Shown: in pieces, positions 63,032 through 64,000 of the stretch
Numbering within the stretch: position 1 is the stretch's first letter
Layout of the letters: each line of letters begins with the position of its first letter
DNA from: Cheilinus undulatus
Taxonomy: Eukaryota > Chordata > Actinopteri > Labriformes > Labridae
Direction: 5' to 3'
Length of the DNA: 64,000 bases
Assembly: GCF_018320785.1 (NCBI RefSeq)
Contig: NC_054869.1
Span: forward strand, 18,052,698-18,116,697
The notes under the pieces: generated by a model
What the model saw: only the letters and a program-made list of their open reading frames with translations
Databases searched by the model: none
What the model was told of the DNA's origin: nothing
Program-made: the position numbers and the translations under genes

Positions 63032-64000
63032 GTAACGTGGGAAAATGTTGTGGTTACAGATTTACCCGATGTTCACTGTCTTTATATTTTATGGCTTTGC
63101 ACATGACACTGGTAAAAATTCAATTTGTGATGTTATTCCTTGAAACAAACATGTAATTTTAATCTAGATTAGGGTTTTCCAAAGTTGATTGGCCTGCCAC
63201 AGATTTTAAAAACAAAATGAAATATGGCCCACATTAGAACATAAAGCTTGTATTGAATTGTATTGTACTTCTTAGTTTCAGCACAAGGTAGTGCTACAAT
63301 GCAAAATCTGTAAACAAACATTTTGTCAAGAAGAATTTATTGCCATTTTTTGTTAATAAATTGAGGCAACACTGTGAATGGTAAACATGTTGGCAATCAA
63401 ACTAACAGTAACTTGATTTATAGGACCCTGATTTCTTATTTCTTATGGCAGCAAATTGCAGTACCAGAGTGGCATTCCAGGCCAGTGGCAGCCAGGGCTT
63501 ACCAGGACCCCTAGAATCTAATTGGCCTCCCCAAATTCTTCTATAGATTGGCTGATTGCTTTTTCTGCCATTAATCAGCAATTTAAACATAAACAATCAC
63601 CCAGCATATCTTGACCTACATCAAATTTATTTATTTATTTATTTGCTTGTTTTTGTTTGTTTGTTTGTTTTTTGTTTTTGTTTTTGTTTTTGTTTTTCAT
63701 TTTAAGACTTAGGTACATCTTTCGCAAGGAAAGAGTAAAACAAAAATATACAGGGCTATGCAGTTGAGGTAGGAAATCCGAAGAGGGCCTATAATTTAAC
63801 CTGACCATATTATACACCAATCAAAACCATTGTAATAAAGAGAAACAAGCAAGGGAAGATAAACAGAAAAATAAAGAAATATGAACAAAGAAAACTGAAA
63901 AGAACTATTAGCTGGAGGAGTTACCAGGACAACGTGTCTAGAGTATGAATAGGCCTAAATAAATTGCAGCTATATGGGATGTCTGTAGTAACTTTGATAT
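63032..64000 (+). other. skic3: skic3 intron (continues past window end)
   Basis: Contains copy 2 of the dispersed repeat of 150-990, and TTTA/GTTT simple sequence at 63628-63700. No further skic3 exon was recognised before the end. Confidence 0.6.
63195..63600. repeat. dispersed repeat, copy 2 (matches 190-620)
   Basis: Same order and orientation as the repeat in the first adgrv1 intron: 'atggcccac', 'aagcttgt', 'agtttcagcacaaggtagtg', 'tctgtaaacaaac', 'attccaggccagtggcag', 'gattgctttttctgccatta'. Diverged by many substitutions and indels. Confidence 0.6.

Overview
The window looks like a nuclear chromosome segment from a teleost fish. The genes are split into exons with GT-AG introns, and the spacers are filled with Tc1/mariner-like transposons, MITEs, decayed non-LTR retrotransposon tails and a tRNA-derived SINE of types common in spiny-rayed fish. 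No species can be named from sequence alone, and nothing points to a prokaryotic or viral origin.

Four protein-coding genes can be read. (1) The 3' end of adgrv1 (VLGR1/GPR98) on the + strand: three last coding exons at 1747-1932, 9511-9688 and 14372-14490, giving the end of TM7, the cytoplasmic tail and the terminal PDZ ligand ADTHL. (2) arrdc3 (arrestin domain-containing 3) on the - strand: complete in eight coding exons between 53077 and 48718 (412 residues), with a probable 2.7-kb 3' UTR down to about 46000. (3) arsk (arylsulfatase K) on the + strand: complete in eight coding exons from 54880 to 59865 (522 residues), including a signal-peptide exon that overlaps a longer spurious reading frame. 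(4) The 5' end of skic3/ttc37 on the + strand: coding exons at 62644-62733 and 62888-63031, continuing beyond the window. All exon joins keep phase. One arsk intron uses a GC donor.

Region by region: 1-14.8 kb is adgrv1 with repeat-rich introns (a TTAA-flanked MITE, a 2.5-kb mosaic repeat, short copies of the same family, a SINE). 14.8-46 kb is intergenic. It holds a 42-bp-period minisatellite with higher-order structure (17.4-18.4 kb), a Tc1-like composite (24.26-25.20 kb), LINE remnants (28.4-28.8, 32.5-32.9, 41.3-42.9 kb), a palindrome-rich GCTA patch (29.7-30.2 kb), G-rich quadruplex candidates (34.5 and 40.2 kb), and a 2.3-kb GGTA/GATA tetranucleotide array (37.1-39.4 kb) split by an almost complete Tc1-like transposon. 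46-53.4 kb is arrdc3 with its promoter side, 54.9-60.4 kb is arsk (with a Tc1 relic and a nested element in intron 2), and 62.6 kb onward is skic3.

The genes do not form one pathway: a giant adhesion GPCR of the hair-cell/photoreceptor ankle-link complex, a PPxY-bearing receptor-trafficking adaptor, a lysosomal sulfatase and a scaffold of the SKI RNA-decay complex. Their grouping reflects conserved linkage with human 5q14-q15, apparently rearranged locally. I found no convincing new biological system. The most notable items are the altered arrdc3-arsk-skic3 arrangement, the Tc1 copy inside a tetranucleotide array with a lost catalytic Glu, the minisatellite, and a second promoter-like cluster in arrdc3 intron 1.
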